Source of the DNA: CAWKCE01 sp032127035
GTDB taxonomy: Bacteria; Actinomycetota; Actinomycetes; JAHEKZ01
Length of the DNA stretch: 64,000 nucleotides
NCBI GenBank assembly: GCA_963848085.1
Contig: CAWKCE010000003.1
Coordinates: forward strand, 62,001 to 126,000
Direction of reading: 5' to 3'
Of this stretch, positions 25,984-33,392 are shown in pieces (position 1 is the first letter of the stretch; each line of letters opens with the position of its first letter). The notes beneath the pieces were generated by a model, which had not been told where the DNA came from, did not search any database, and saw nothing but the letters and a program-made list of their open reading frames with translations. The translations under genes and the position numbers were made by a program.

Positions 25984-26475
25984 GTGCCGGATCCGGAGAG
26001 CCCCGACAAGATGACGATCATCGCGTTCAGCGGTGACCTCGACAAGTTGTGGCCCACGATGATCCTGAGCTCCACGGGTGCGGCCTACGGCATGGACGTG
26101 ACGGTGTTCTTCACCTTCTGGGGGCTGTTTCCGCTCGTCGACGAGGACGTTCGGTTCACCGGCGACAACGCCATGACGAAGATGCTCGGCGGGATGAACC
26201 CACCCGGCTTCTCACGGGCCAAGTTGTCCAAGCTCAACATGGGCGGCGCCGGGAAGTGGATGATGCGGAGGCTGGCGGGCCAGCACAAGGTGGCCCCGCC
26301 GGAGGAGCTGTTCGCGATCTGCCAGGAGATGGGGGTGAAGCTGTGGCCCTGCCAGATGACGATGGATCTGTTGGGAATCAGGCCCGACCAGCTCCGACCC
26401 GGCCTTGGCGAACCGGCTGGCGCGGCGACCGCGCTGAGCTCCATGTCGAAGTCCAAGATCCAGCTGTTCATCTGA
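25984..26475 (+). CDS. DsrE/DsrF/DrsH-like sulfur relay protein
   Basis: A 163-residue DsrE2-type protein: MTIIAFSGDLDKLWPTMILSSTGAAYGMDVTVFFTFWGLFPLVDED, then a Met/Lys-rich middle and ICQEMGVKLWPCQMTMDLLGI. The cysteines in EICQEMG-like and WPCQMT positions fit the sulfur-carrying cysteines of this family, which passes persulfide sulfur with TusA. The GTG at 25984 follows GGGAGG by 4 nt; ATG 25957 is an alternative. A longer TTG start would overlap the operator motif. It leads the tusA/SoeBC/SoeA operon. Confidence 0.83.
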   Translation: MPDPESPDKMTIIAFSGDLDKLWPTMILSSTGAAYGMDVTVFFTFWGLFPLVDEDVRFTGDNAMTKMLGGMNPPGFSRAKLSKLNMGGAGKWMMRRLAGQHKVAPPEELFAICQEMGVKLWPCQMTMDLLGIRPDQLRPGLGEPAGAATALSSMSKSKIQLFI

Positions 26476-26503
26476 CGGTCGACCGCTACCCACTGGAGGA
26501 GAC

Positions 26504-26737
26504 ATGGCAGACGACGACATCAAGGTGGTCGACGCCAAAGGGCTGTCGTGCCCCATGCCGGTGCTGATGGCGAGACGGGCCGTCGACGAGGTCGAGGCCG
26601 GCCACGTGATCCGTATCGAAGCCACCGACGCGGGCTCGAAGAGCGACATCCCCTCGTGGACCACGGACATGGGCTACGAGATGCTGGCCAGCGACACTGA
26701 AGGACCGATCTACACCTTCACAATCCGGAAGACGTGA
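26504..26737 (+). CDS. tusA: TusA-family sulfurtransferase
   Basis: A 77-residue TusA/SirA protein with the sulfur-accepting cysteine in GLSCPMPVLMARR (Cys16). TusA proteins shuttle persulfide sulfur in the cytoplasm, to tRNA thiolation or, in sulfur oxidisers, to the Hdr or Dsr machinery. A GGAGGA ribosome-binding site precedes the ATG. Its place between a DsrE-like protein and a molybdenum oxidoreductase suggests the sulfur-dissimilation role. Confidence 0.93.
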   Translation: MADDDIKVVDAKGLSCPMPVLMARRAVDEVEAGHVIRIEATDAGSKSDIPSWTTDMGYEMLASDTEGPIYTFTIRKT

Positions 26738-26743
26738 CGACGG

Positions 26744-28261
26744 GTGCAGTACGGGTTTGCCATTGATCAGCGCACCTGCATCGGCTGCCACGCCTGCACT
26801 GTCGCCTGCAAGACCGAGCATGAGATTCCGCTTGGGCAGTTCCGGACCTGGGTCAAGTACGTCGACAAGGGTGAGTACCCGTCGACGACGCGCGACTTCG
26901 GCGTCATGCGGTGCAACCACTGCACTGACGCGCCGTGCGTGGCGATCTGCCCCACGCAGTCCCTGTTCAAGCGTGACGACGGCATCGTCGACTTCGACAG
27001 CGACAAGTGCATCGGCTGCAAGAGCTGTATTCAGGCCTGCCCCTACGACGCCCTGTACATCGACGAGGACACGCACACCGCCGCCAAGTGCAACTTCTGT
27101 GCCCACCGCATCGACCAGGGCCTGGAGCCGGCCTGCGTGGTGGTGTGTCCCACCGAGTCGATCTGGGTCGGCGACCTGGACGACGCGGACAGCGGCATCC
27201 GCAAGTTCCTGAGCATCCAGCCGGTTCAGACCAGGACGCCCGAACAGGGGACCGGTCCCAACGTGTTCTACGTGGGTGCCAGCGAGGCGGTCCTCGACCC
27301 GCTGGCCGCGCCGGTCGACGACACGTACCTCTGGGCGGCTCCCGACGCCCACCGGTCCGAGACGCGGGGCGACTTCCCGGTCGACCCGGTCACCCGGGCC
27401 AAGACGACGCTGAACACCGCCCACCCCCGGGCCTGGGGCTGGAAGGTCTGGTCCTACCTGTGGACGAAGTCCATCGCCGCGGGCGCGGTGCTGATAGCGG
27501 CGTTCCTGCTGATCGTGGACCAGAGCCCCACGACGCTGACCGGCATCGTGGCCCCGCTGCTGGCAGCGGTGTTCGCGGCGACGACGGCGGTCCTTCTCAT
27601 CGCAGACCTCAAGCGCCCGGAGCGCTTCTACTACCTGCTGACCAAGCCGAACCCGACATCGTGGCTGGTCTGGGGCGGCGTCATCCTGGGTGTGTTCGCC
27701 GGCGTGGTTGGGCTGTGGTTCCTCGGCGGGGTCTTCGGTGCCGACGGGCTCGTCGAGGTGCTCGCCTGGCCGGCGATCCCGGCGGCGATCATGACCGCGG
27801 GCTACACCGCGTTCCTGTTCGGTCAGGCCGAGGGGCGTGACCTGTGGCAGTCGCCGGTGCTGTTCTGGCACCTGCAGGCGCAGGCCGTCATGGCCGGCGG
27901 CGGCGCGCTGCTGGTGTTCGCACCCCTGGTCGACGCGTCCGACGCGACTGTCGTCGCCATCGCGGTCGCCTTCACCGTTGCGACCGGCGCCCACCTGGCG
28001 ATGCTCCTCGTCGAGCTCGGCGGCAAGCACGCCACCCGGAACGCCGAGGTGGCCGCGCACATCATCGTGCGCGGTCGCTATGCCCGGACGTTCTGGTGGG
28101 GCACGGTCGTCCTGTCGGTGGTGGTTCTCGTCGGCGGGCTGGTGCTCGCGCTCGGTGTTACCCCCTGGCTCGGCGTCCTCGTCGGTCTCCTGGTCCAGGT
28201 ACCTCTGCTCGCCTACGAGTCCGTGTTCGTCAAGGCCGCGCAAGACGTCCCCCTGTCCTGA
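26744..28261 (+). CDS. Fused Fe-S electron-transfer and NrfD-type membrane subunit (SoeB-SoeC-like)
   Basis: A 505-residue fusion. Residues 1-180 form a PsrB/SoeB-type ferredoxin with four [4Fe-4S] cysteine groups, including CIGCHACTVAC, CNHCTDAPCVAICP, CIGCKSCIQACP and CNFCAHRIDQG. After a linker (about 180-235), residues 236-500 hold about eight membrane helices of the NrfD/PsrC kind, which exchange electrons with quinone. These are normally two proteins. There is no signal peptide, so the Fe-S part faces the cytoplasm. GTG start 6 nt after tusA; the Mo subunit follows 9 nt later. Confidence 0.88.
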   Translation: MQYGFAIDQRTCIGCHACTVACKTEHEIPLGQFRTWVKYVDKGEYPSTTRDFGVMRCNHCTDAPCVAICPTQSLFKRDDGIVDFDSDKCIGCKSCIQACPYDALYIDEDTHTAAKCNFCAHRIDQGLEPACVVVCPTESIWVGDLDDADSGIRKFLSIQPVQTRTPEQGTGPNVFYVGASEAVLDPLAAPVDDTYLWAAPDAHRSETRGDFPVDPVTRAKTTLNTAHPRAWGWKVWSYLWTKSIAAGAVLIAAFLLIVDQSPTTLTGIVAPLLAAVFAATTAVLLIADLKRPERFYYLLTKPNPTSWLVWGGVILGVFAGVVGLWFLGGVFGADGLVEVLAWPAIPAAIMTAGYTAFLFGQAEGRDLWQSPVLFWHLQAQAVMAGGGALLVFAPLVDASDATVVAIAVAFTVATGAHLAMLLVELGGKHATRNAEVAAHIIVRGRYARTFWWGTVVLSVVVLVGGLVLALGVTPWLGVLVGLLVQVPLLAYESVFVKAAQDVPLS

Positions 28262-28270
28262 GGAGTCCTG

Positions 28271-31159
28271 ATGACACCCCCTCGTGATCCCGGCCCGGCA
28301 GCGCAGCCAGTCGGCCCGGAGTCGCCCGAGCAGTTCGGACTGCGAGTCCGGGAGACGGTGTCGAACTTCCCTCCGGTGGAGTCGTGGGACGACGTGATGC
28401 TGCACGACGCCAAGGCACACCCTCGCAAGGTCGAGAAGCACTACATGCTCGTCCCGACGACCTGCTTCAACTGTGAGTCCGCCTGCGGGCTTCTCGCGTA
28501 CGTCGACCGCGAGGACCTGTCCATCAAGAAGCTCGAGGGCAACCCGGCTCACCCCGGCTCCCGAGGCCGCAACTGCGCGAAGGGCCCGGCGACGGTCAAC
28601 CAGGTGAACGACCCGGAGCGGATCATGCAGCCGCTTCGACGGGTCGGCGAGCGTGGCAGCGGGAAGTTCGAGCCGGTCACCTGGGACGAGGCGCTGGACG
28701 AGGTCGCTGGGCGCATCCGCCGGGCCATCGTCGAGGACCGGCGCGACGAGGTGATGTACCACGTCGGGCGTCCCGGGGAGGACGGCTTCGCCGAGCGGGT
28801 GCTGCTCGCCTGGGGCGTCGACGGGCACAACAGCCACACCAACATCTGCTCGGCCGGAGCCCGGCTCGGCTACACGCTGTGGGGCGGCTACGACCGGCCG
28901 TCGCCGGACTACGCGAACGCCCGGGTGATCCTGCTGATCTCCAGCCACCTGGAGACCGGCCACTACTTCAACCCGCACGCGCAGCGGATCATGGAGGGGA
29001 AGGTCCACGGCAACGCGAAGCTCGTCGTCCTGGACCCCCGGCTGTCCAACACCGCATCGCACGCGGACCTGTGGGTCAGCCCGTGGCCCGGCAGCGAGGC
29101 CGCCATCATGCTGGCCATCGCGTCGTACCTGCTGCGGACCGACCAGGTGGCGTGGGACTTCGTCGAGCGCTGGGTCAACTGGGACACCTACCTGCGTGAG
29201 CTGCACCCCGACACCGACCCCGGTGACTTCGAGGCGTTCAAGCAGGCGCTGACGGCCGAGTACGCGACGTACACCTTTGAGTACGCGGCTCAGGAAGCGC
29301 AGATCCCCGTCGAGCAGGTCGAGGAGCTGGCGAAGCTCGTCGCGACGGCGGAGGGGCGACTGGCTGCCCACACGTGGCGCGCTGCCACCGCCGGGAACCT
29401 GGGTGGCTGGATGGTGTCACGCGCCATGTTCTTCCTCACCGTGCTGACCGGCAGCGTGGGCACGGTCGGGGGGACCAGCCCCAACGGCTGGAACAAGTTC
29501 ATCCCGCACGGTCCGAACATGCCGACCGGTCACGAGGAGTGGAACGAGAAGCTCTGGCCGCCGGAGTACCCGTTGTCGACGAACGAGATGTCGATCCTCC
29601 TGCCGCATCTGCTGAAGGAGGGGCGAGGCAAGGTCGACACCTACTTCTCCCGCGTCTACAACCCGATCTGGACCAACCCGGACGGCTTCAGCTGGATCGA
29701 GGCGCTCACTGACGAGAGCCTGGTTGGCCTGCACGTGGCGCTCACGCCCACCTGGTCGGAGACGGCCATGTTCGCCGACTACGTGCTGCCGATGGGTCAT
29801 GGTCCCGAGCGGCACGACACCCAGTCGTACGAGCAGTACGGCGGCAAGTGGCTCGGGTTCCGGCAGCCGGTGCGGCGGGTAGCGATGGAGCGGCTCGGCC
29901 AGGCGGTCGACGACACCCGGGACGCGAACCCCGGCGAGGTGTGGGAGGAGAACGAGTTCTGGTTCGAGCTGTCGTGGCGCATCGACCCGGACGGCTCGCT
30001 CGGCATCCGCAAGTACTTCGAGGCACCCGACCGCCCGGGCGAGAAGATCACGATCGATGACTACTACGGCTGGGTCTTCAACAACCAGGTGCCGGGACTG
30101 CCGGAGAAGGCGGCGTCGCACGACCTCACGCCGCTGCAGTTCATGCGTCGCTACGGCGTCTACGAGCTTGGCCACGACATGTACCGGCTGGACGAGCGAA
30201 AGCTCACCACGGCCGAGCTCGACGGCGCCGAGAAGGACGCAGACGGGGTCCTGCGGAAGCCGACCACGATGGACTCCACACCGCCGCTGGTCGGCGAGGC
30301 GGGGGCCGTGGGCGTGCAGCTCGCCGACGGGTCGCAGGTTGCCGGCTGGCTCACGCCGTCGCGGCGGCTGGAGCTGTTCTCCCCGACGATGGTGGACTTC
30401 GGCTGGCCGGAGTACGCCACCCCCGGGTACATCGAGTCGCACGTCAGCCATCGGGAGATCGACGCGTCGAGCGGCGAGATGGTGCTCATGCCGACGTTCC
30501 GGCTGCCAACGCTGATCCACACCCGCTCCGGCAATGCCAAGTACCTGAACGAGATCGCCAACACGCATCCGCTCTGGATGAACTCGAAGGACGCCGACCG
30601 GCTCGGCTTCGTCACTGGAGACTTGGCCCGGCTCACCACCGAGATCGGGCACTTCGTGGCGCGGGTGTGGTCGACCGAGGCGATCCGTCCCGGCGTGATC
30701 GGGTTGTCCCACCACATGGGCCGATGGCGCACGTCGGAGAACGCCGGCAGTAGGTGGGTCATGGGGTTGGTCGACGTCGGGCGCCTGCCGGACGGCCGGT
30801 GGCGGCTGCGGTACAAGGACCACGTGAAGCCGTTCGAAAGCGACGACCCGGACTCGTCCCGCATCTACTGGGACGACCCTGGTGTGCACCAGAACCTCGC
30901 CTTCGGCGTGCACCCGGACCCCTGGTCGGGCATGCACTGCTGGCACCAGAAGGTGCGGGTCGAGAAGGCGCATGCGGACGACCAGTACGGCGATGTCGTG
31001 GTCGACACCCGCCGGTCGACCGAGGTGTTCCAGGAGTGGCTGACCAAGACCCGGCCGGGTCCGAGCGCTTCCGGGATGCGCCGGCCGGAGTTCCTCATGC
31101 GCCCGGTGAAACCGGTGCGGCGCGCGTTCTACGCCGACCCAGCGAGCGCGGGCGACTAG
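28271..31159 (+). CDS. Molybdopterin oxidoreductase catalytic subunit (SoeA/PsrA-type)
   Basis: A 962-residue DMSO-reductase-family enzyme. The N-terminal [4Fe-4S] site is Cys65, Cys68, Cys72 and Cys102 (CFNCESAC, GRNCAKG). NICSAGARLGYTLWGGYDR probably carries the Mo-ligand residue, and a C-terminal molybdopterin-binding domain includes RSGNAKYLNEIANTHPLWMN. No Tat signal is present, so it is cytoplasmic like SoeA sulfite dehydrogenase rather than periplasmic polysulfide reductase. With the fused Fe-S/NrfD subunit it would oxidise sulfite (or another sulfur species) and feed quinone. The substrate is inferred from the DsrE/TusA/rhodanese neighbours. Confidence 0.85.
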   Translation: MTPPRDPGPAAQPVGPESPEQFGLRVRETVSNFPPVESWDDVMLHDAKAHPRKVEKHYMLVPTTCFNCESACGLLAYVDREDLSIKKLEGNPAHPGSRGRNCAKGPATVNQVNDPERIMQPLRRVGERGSGKFEPVTWDEALDEVAGRIRRAIVEDRRDEVMYHVGRPGEDGFAERVLLAWGVDGHNSHTNICSAGARLGYTLWGGYDRPSPDYANARVILLISSHLETGHYFNPHAQRIMEGKVHGNAKLVVLDPRLSNTASHADLWVSPWPGSEAAIMLAIASYLLRTDQVAWDFVERWVNWDTYLRELHPDTDPGDFEAFKQALTAEYATYTFEYAAQEAQIPVEQVEELAKLVATAEGRLAAHTWRAATAGNLGGWMVSRAMFFLTVLTGSVGTVGGTSPNGWNKFIPHGPNMPTGHEEWNEKLWPPEYPLSTNEMSILLPHLLKEGRGKVDTYFSRVYNPIWTNPDGFSWIEALTDESLVGLHVALTPTWSETAMFADYVLPMGHGPERHDTQSYEQYGGKWLGFRQPVRRVAMERLGQAVDDTRDANPGEVWEENEFWFELSWRIDPDGSLGIRKYFEAPDRPGEKITIDDYYGWVFNNQVPGLPEKAASHDLTPLQFMRRYGVYELGHDMYRLDERKLTTAELDGAEKDADGVLRKPTTMDSTPPLVGEAGAVGVQLADGSQVAGWLTPSRRLELFSPTMVDFGWPEYATPGYIESHVSHREIDASSGEMVLMPTFRLPTLIHTRSGNAKYLNEIANTHPLWMNSKDADRLGFVTGDLARLTTEIGHFVARVWSTEAIRPGVIGLSHHMGRWRTSENAGSRWVMGLVDVGRLPDGRWRLRYKDHVKPFESDDPDSSRIYWDDPGVHQNLAFGVHPDPWSGMHCWHQKVRVEKAHADDQYGDVVVDTRRSTEVFQEWLTKTRPGPSASGMRRPEFLMRPVKPVRRAFYADPASAGD

Positions 31160-31186
31160 CGGCTGACCGGCGCGTCAGCAGCGCGA

Positions 31187-31192
31187 TAGCGT
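31187..31192 (+). promoter_or_regulatory. -10 box (TAGCGT) of leaderless gene at 31199
   Basis: TAGCGT lies 6 nt before the GTG start, so the flavoenzyme gene can be transcribed apart from the upstream Mo-enzyme operon. Confidence 0.5.
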
Positions 31193-31198
31193 CGCGGC

Positions 31199-33181
31199 GT
31201 GACCGGACCGTCGTTCCCCCACCTGTTCCAACCCCTACAGGTGGGGTCGCTGACGCTGAAGAACCGAGTGGTGTCTTCCGGCCACGACACCGTCATGGCA
31301 CATAACGGGCGGGTGACCGACCAGCTGGTCGCGTACCACCAGGCGCGGGCGGCTGGCGGGGTCGGACTGATCGTCGTGCAGGTGGCCGGCGTGCACCCGA
31401 CGGCGAAGTACACCTACCACGTGCTGATGGCCGACACCGACGACTGCATCCCCGGCTACCGACGGCTTGCGGAGGCGGTCCATGCGCACGGGTGCGCGGT
31501 GTTCGGGCAGCTGTTCCACGGCGGCCGGGAGATCATGGAGTCGGAGGATGGTTCGCTTCCGGTGGCGCTGGCACCGTCCGCCGTCCCGACGGAGCGGTTC
31601 CACGTGATCCCTCGCGCGATGCCGCTGCCGCTGGTGCGCGAGGTTGTCGCGGGCTTCGGCGCCGCCGGGGCCCGGTTGGAGCAAGCGGGGCTGGACGGTG
31701 CGGAGCTCATCGCCAGCCACGGCTACCTGCTCGCTCAGTTCCTGAACCCGCGGGTGAACCTGCGCGACGACGAGTACGGCGGCTCGGAGGAGAACCGGCT
31801 GCGGTTCGTGCGCGAGTGCGTGGCGGCGGTACGGGCCGCGACGTCGCCGAACTTCGTGCTCGGCCTGCGGATCTCCGTCGACGAGGTCGGGGCGGACGGG
31901 CTGAGCGTCGACGAGACGCTGTCGGCGCTCGCGCGGCTGGAGGCGGACGGAGGGCTGGACTACGTCAGTGTCGTCGCCGGCAGCTCGGCGACTCTCGCCG
32001 GTTCGGTGCACATCGTGCCGCCGATGAGTGAGCCGGCCGCGTACACCGCGCCGTTGTCGGCCAGGGTGAAGGACGTCGTGAGCGTCCCGGTGATGGTGGC
32101 CGGCCGGATCAACCAGCCGCACGAGGCCGAGCAGGTCATCGCGTCGGGCCAGGCCGACGCGTGCGGAATGGTGCGGGCGATGATCTGCGACCCGCTGCTG
32201 GCGGCGAAGGCGGAGACGGGGCGGGCGGAGCAGATCCGGGCGTGCATCGGGTGCAACCAGGCGTGTATCGGCCACTTCCACGCGGGCTATCCGATCTCCT
32301 GCATCCAGCACCCGGAGACCGGGCGGGAGCTGGAGTACGGCGTGCCACGGCAGGCGCAGGCCACCCGCGACGTGATGGTGGTCGGCGGCGGGCCGGCGGG
32401 GCTGAAGGCGGCGGCGGTGGCGGCCGAGGCGGGCCACCGGGTGACCCTGTACGAGGCGGCGCGCCACGTCGGCGGGCAGGCGCTGCTGGCGCAGGCGCTG
32501 CCGGGCCGGGCGGAGTTCGGGGGCATCGTCACCAACCTGGAGGGGGAGGCACGTCGGGCCGGGGCGCGGATCGTAACGGGAGTTGCCGTGGACGCGGCGC
32601 TGGTGGCGGCCGAGGCGCCGGACGTCGTGCTCGTCGCGACCGGGGCGCGGCCGCGTCGTCCGTCGCTGGAGACGATGGACGACCCTGTGGTGCTGGACGT
32701 CTGGCAGGTGCTGGGCGGTGCGGAGGTGCCGTCGGGGCGGGTGGTCGTGGCGGACTTCCGGTGCGACTGGGTGGGGCTGGGCGTGGCTGAGCACCTGGCG
32801 CGGATGGGGCGCAAGGTGACGCTGGCCGTCGACGGCTACATGGCCGGGCAGCGGATCCAGCAGTACGTCCGGGACACGATGACGACGGCCGCGCTGCGGG
32901 CCGGGGTCGAGGTGCTGCCGCTGGTGCGCGTCGTCGGAGCCGACGACGACACGGTGTACCTGCAGCACGTCCTGACGGGCGAGCCGGTCCTGGTGCCAGC
33001 GTCCTCCCTGGTCCTGGCCCAGGGCACCCTCCCCGACGACGCCCTGCTCCGTCAGCTCACCGAGGCGTCGGGTGGCGCCCACGCCGGAGCGCCCGAGGTG
33101 TACGGGCTCGGCGACGTGCTCGCACCGCGTACCGCCGAGGAGGCGGTCCTCGAAGCCCTCCGCGTCGCCACCCCCCTCTAA
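31199..33181 (+). CDS. Old-yellow-enzyme family Fe-S flavoprotein (2,4-dienoyl-CoA reductase-like)
   Basis: A 660-residue two-part flavoprotein. Residues 1-345 are an FMN TIM barrel (FQPLQVGSLTLKNRVVSSGHDT, GAELIASHGYLLAQFLNP). A [4Fe-4S] motif CIGCNQACIGHFHAGYPISC (about 350-370) leads to an FAD/NAD(P)H domain (VVGGGPAGLKAAAVAAEAGHRVTLYE). This is the architecture of FadH and trimethylamine dehydrogenase. It reduces an activated C=C bond or demethylates an amine. It begins 40 nt after the Mo enzyme but has its own -10 box. No link to sulfur chemistry is evident beyond position. Confidence 0.85.
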   Translation: MTGPSFPHLFQPLQVGSLTLKNRVVSSGHDTVMAHNGRVTDQLVAYHQARAAGGVGLIVVQVAGVHPTAKYTYHVLMADTDDCIPGYRRLAEAVHAHGCAVFGQLFHGGREIMESEDGSLPVALAPSAVPTERFHVIPRAMPLPLVREVVAGFGAAGARLEQAGLDGAELIASHGYLLAQFLNPRVNLRDDEYGGSEENRLRFVRECVAAVRAATSPNFVLGLRISVDEVGADGLSVDETLSALARLEADGGLDYVSVVAGSSATLAGSVHIVPPMSEPAAYTAPLSARVKDVVSVPVMVAGRINQPHEAEQVIASGQADACGMVRAMICDPLLAAKAETGRAEQIRACIGCNQACIGHFHAGYPISCIQHPETGRELEYGVPRQAQATRDVMVVGGGPAGLKAAAVAAEAGHRVTLYEAARHVGGQALLAQALPGRAEFGGIVTNLEGEARRAGARIVTGVAVDAALVAAEAPDVVLVATGARPRRPSLETMDDPVVLDVWQVLGGAEVPSGRVVVADFRCDWVGLGVAEHLARMGRKVTLAVDGYMAGQRIQQYVRDTMTTAALRAGVEVLPLVRVVGADDDTVYLQHVLTGEPVLVPASSLVLAQGTLPDDALLRQLTEASGGAHAGAPEVYGLGDVLAPRTAEEAVLEALRVATPL

Positions 33182-33182
33182 C

Positions 33183-33355
33183 CCGGTGCATTGACGCACT
33201 GCCCCGGACCTAGCGGGCAAAGCACGCACGCTGGCCGCGGGACTCGATGGAGGTGGATCGTCGTCCGGTGGGGGTCAGATCGACGGGGCGAGCTGGTCGC
33301 CCATGACTGTGCGTCGTTTCGCCGGTAGGTCCGGGGCAGTGCGTCAATGCACCGG
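33183..33355. repeat. 173-bp element with 30-bp perfect terminal inverted repeats
   Basis: The 30 bp at 33183-33212 (CCGGTGCATTGACGCACTGC...) are repeated exactly in reverse complement at 33326-33355, and weaker pairing continues inward. The 113-bp centre has no ORF. It looks like a MITE or a very long hairpin between converging genes. No target-site duplication is visible. Confidence 0.8.
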
Positions 33356-33357
33356 AT

Positions 33358-33392
33358 GGGGGGTTAGGTGGGGTTAGGTGGGGTTGGTGGGG
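33358..33392 (+). repeat. G-rich tandem repeat, potential G-quadruplex
   Basis: Four runs of at least four G (33358-33363, 33370-33373, 33380-33383, 33389-33392) are separated by TTAGGT, TTAGGT and TTGGT. The right part encodes the NPTNPT tail and TAA stop of the XPB helicase on the minus strand. Confidence 0.75.

Noticed and set aside
26486..29371. 961-codon open frame on the minus strand opposite the Mo enzyme genes
   Set aside because: It is antisense to three well-supported genes and its translation is rich in Arg, Gly, Val and Asp without any domain; this is the usual shadow of high-GC codon use.
31235..33229. 664-codon minus-strand frame opposite the flavoenzyme
   Set aside because: A shadow of the OYE-family gene; it is His/Arg-rich and has no domain.
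33175..33365. Target-site duplication around the 173-bp inverted-repeat element
   Set aside because: The flanks (CTCTAAC and ATGGGGG) do not match, so transposition is not proved.
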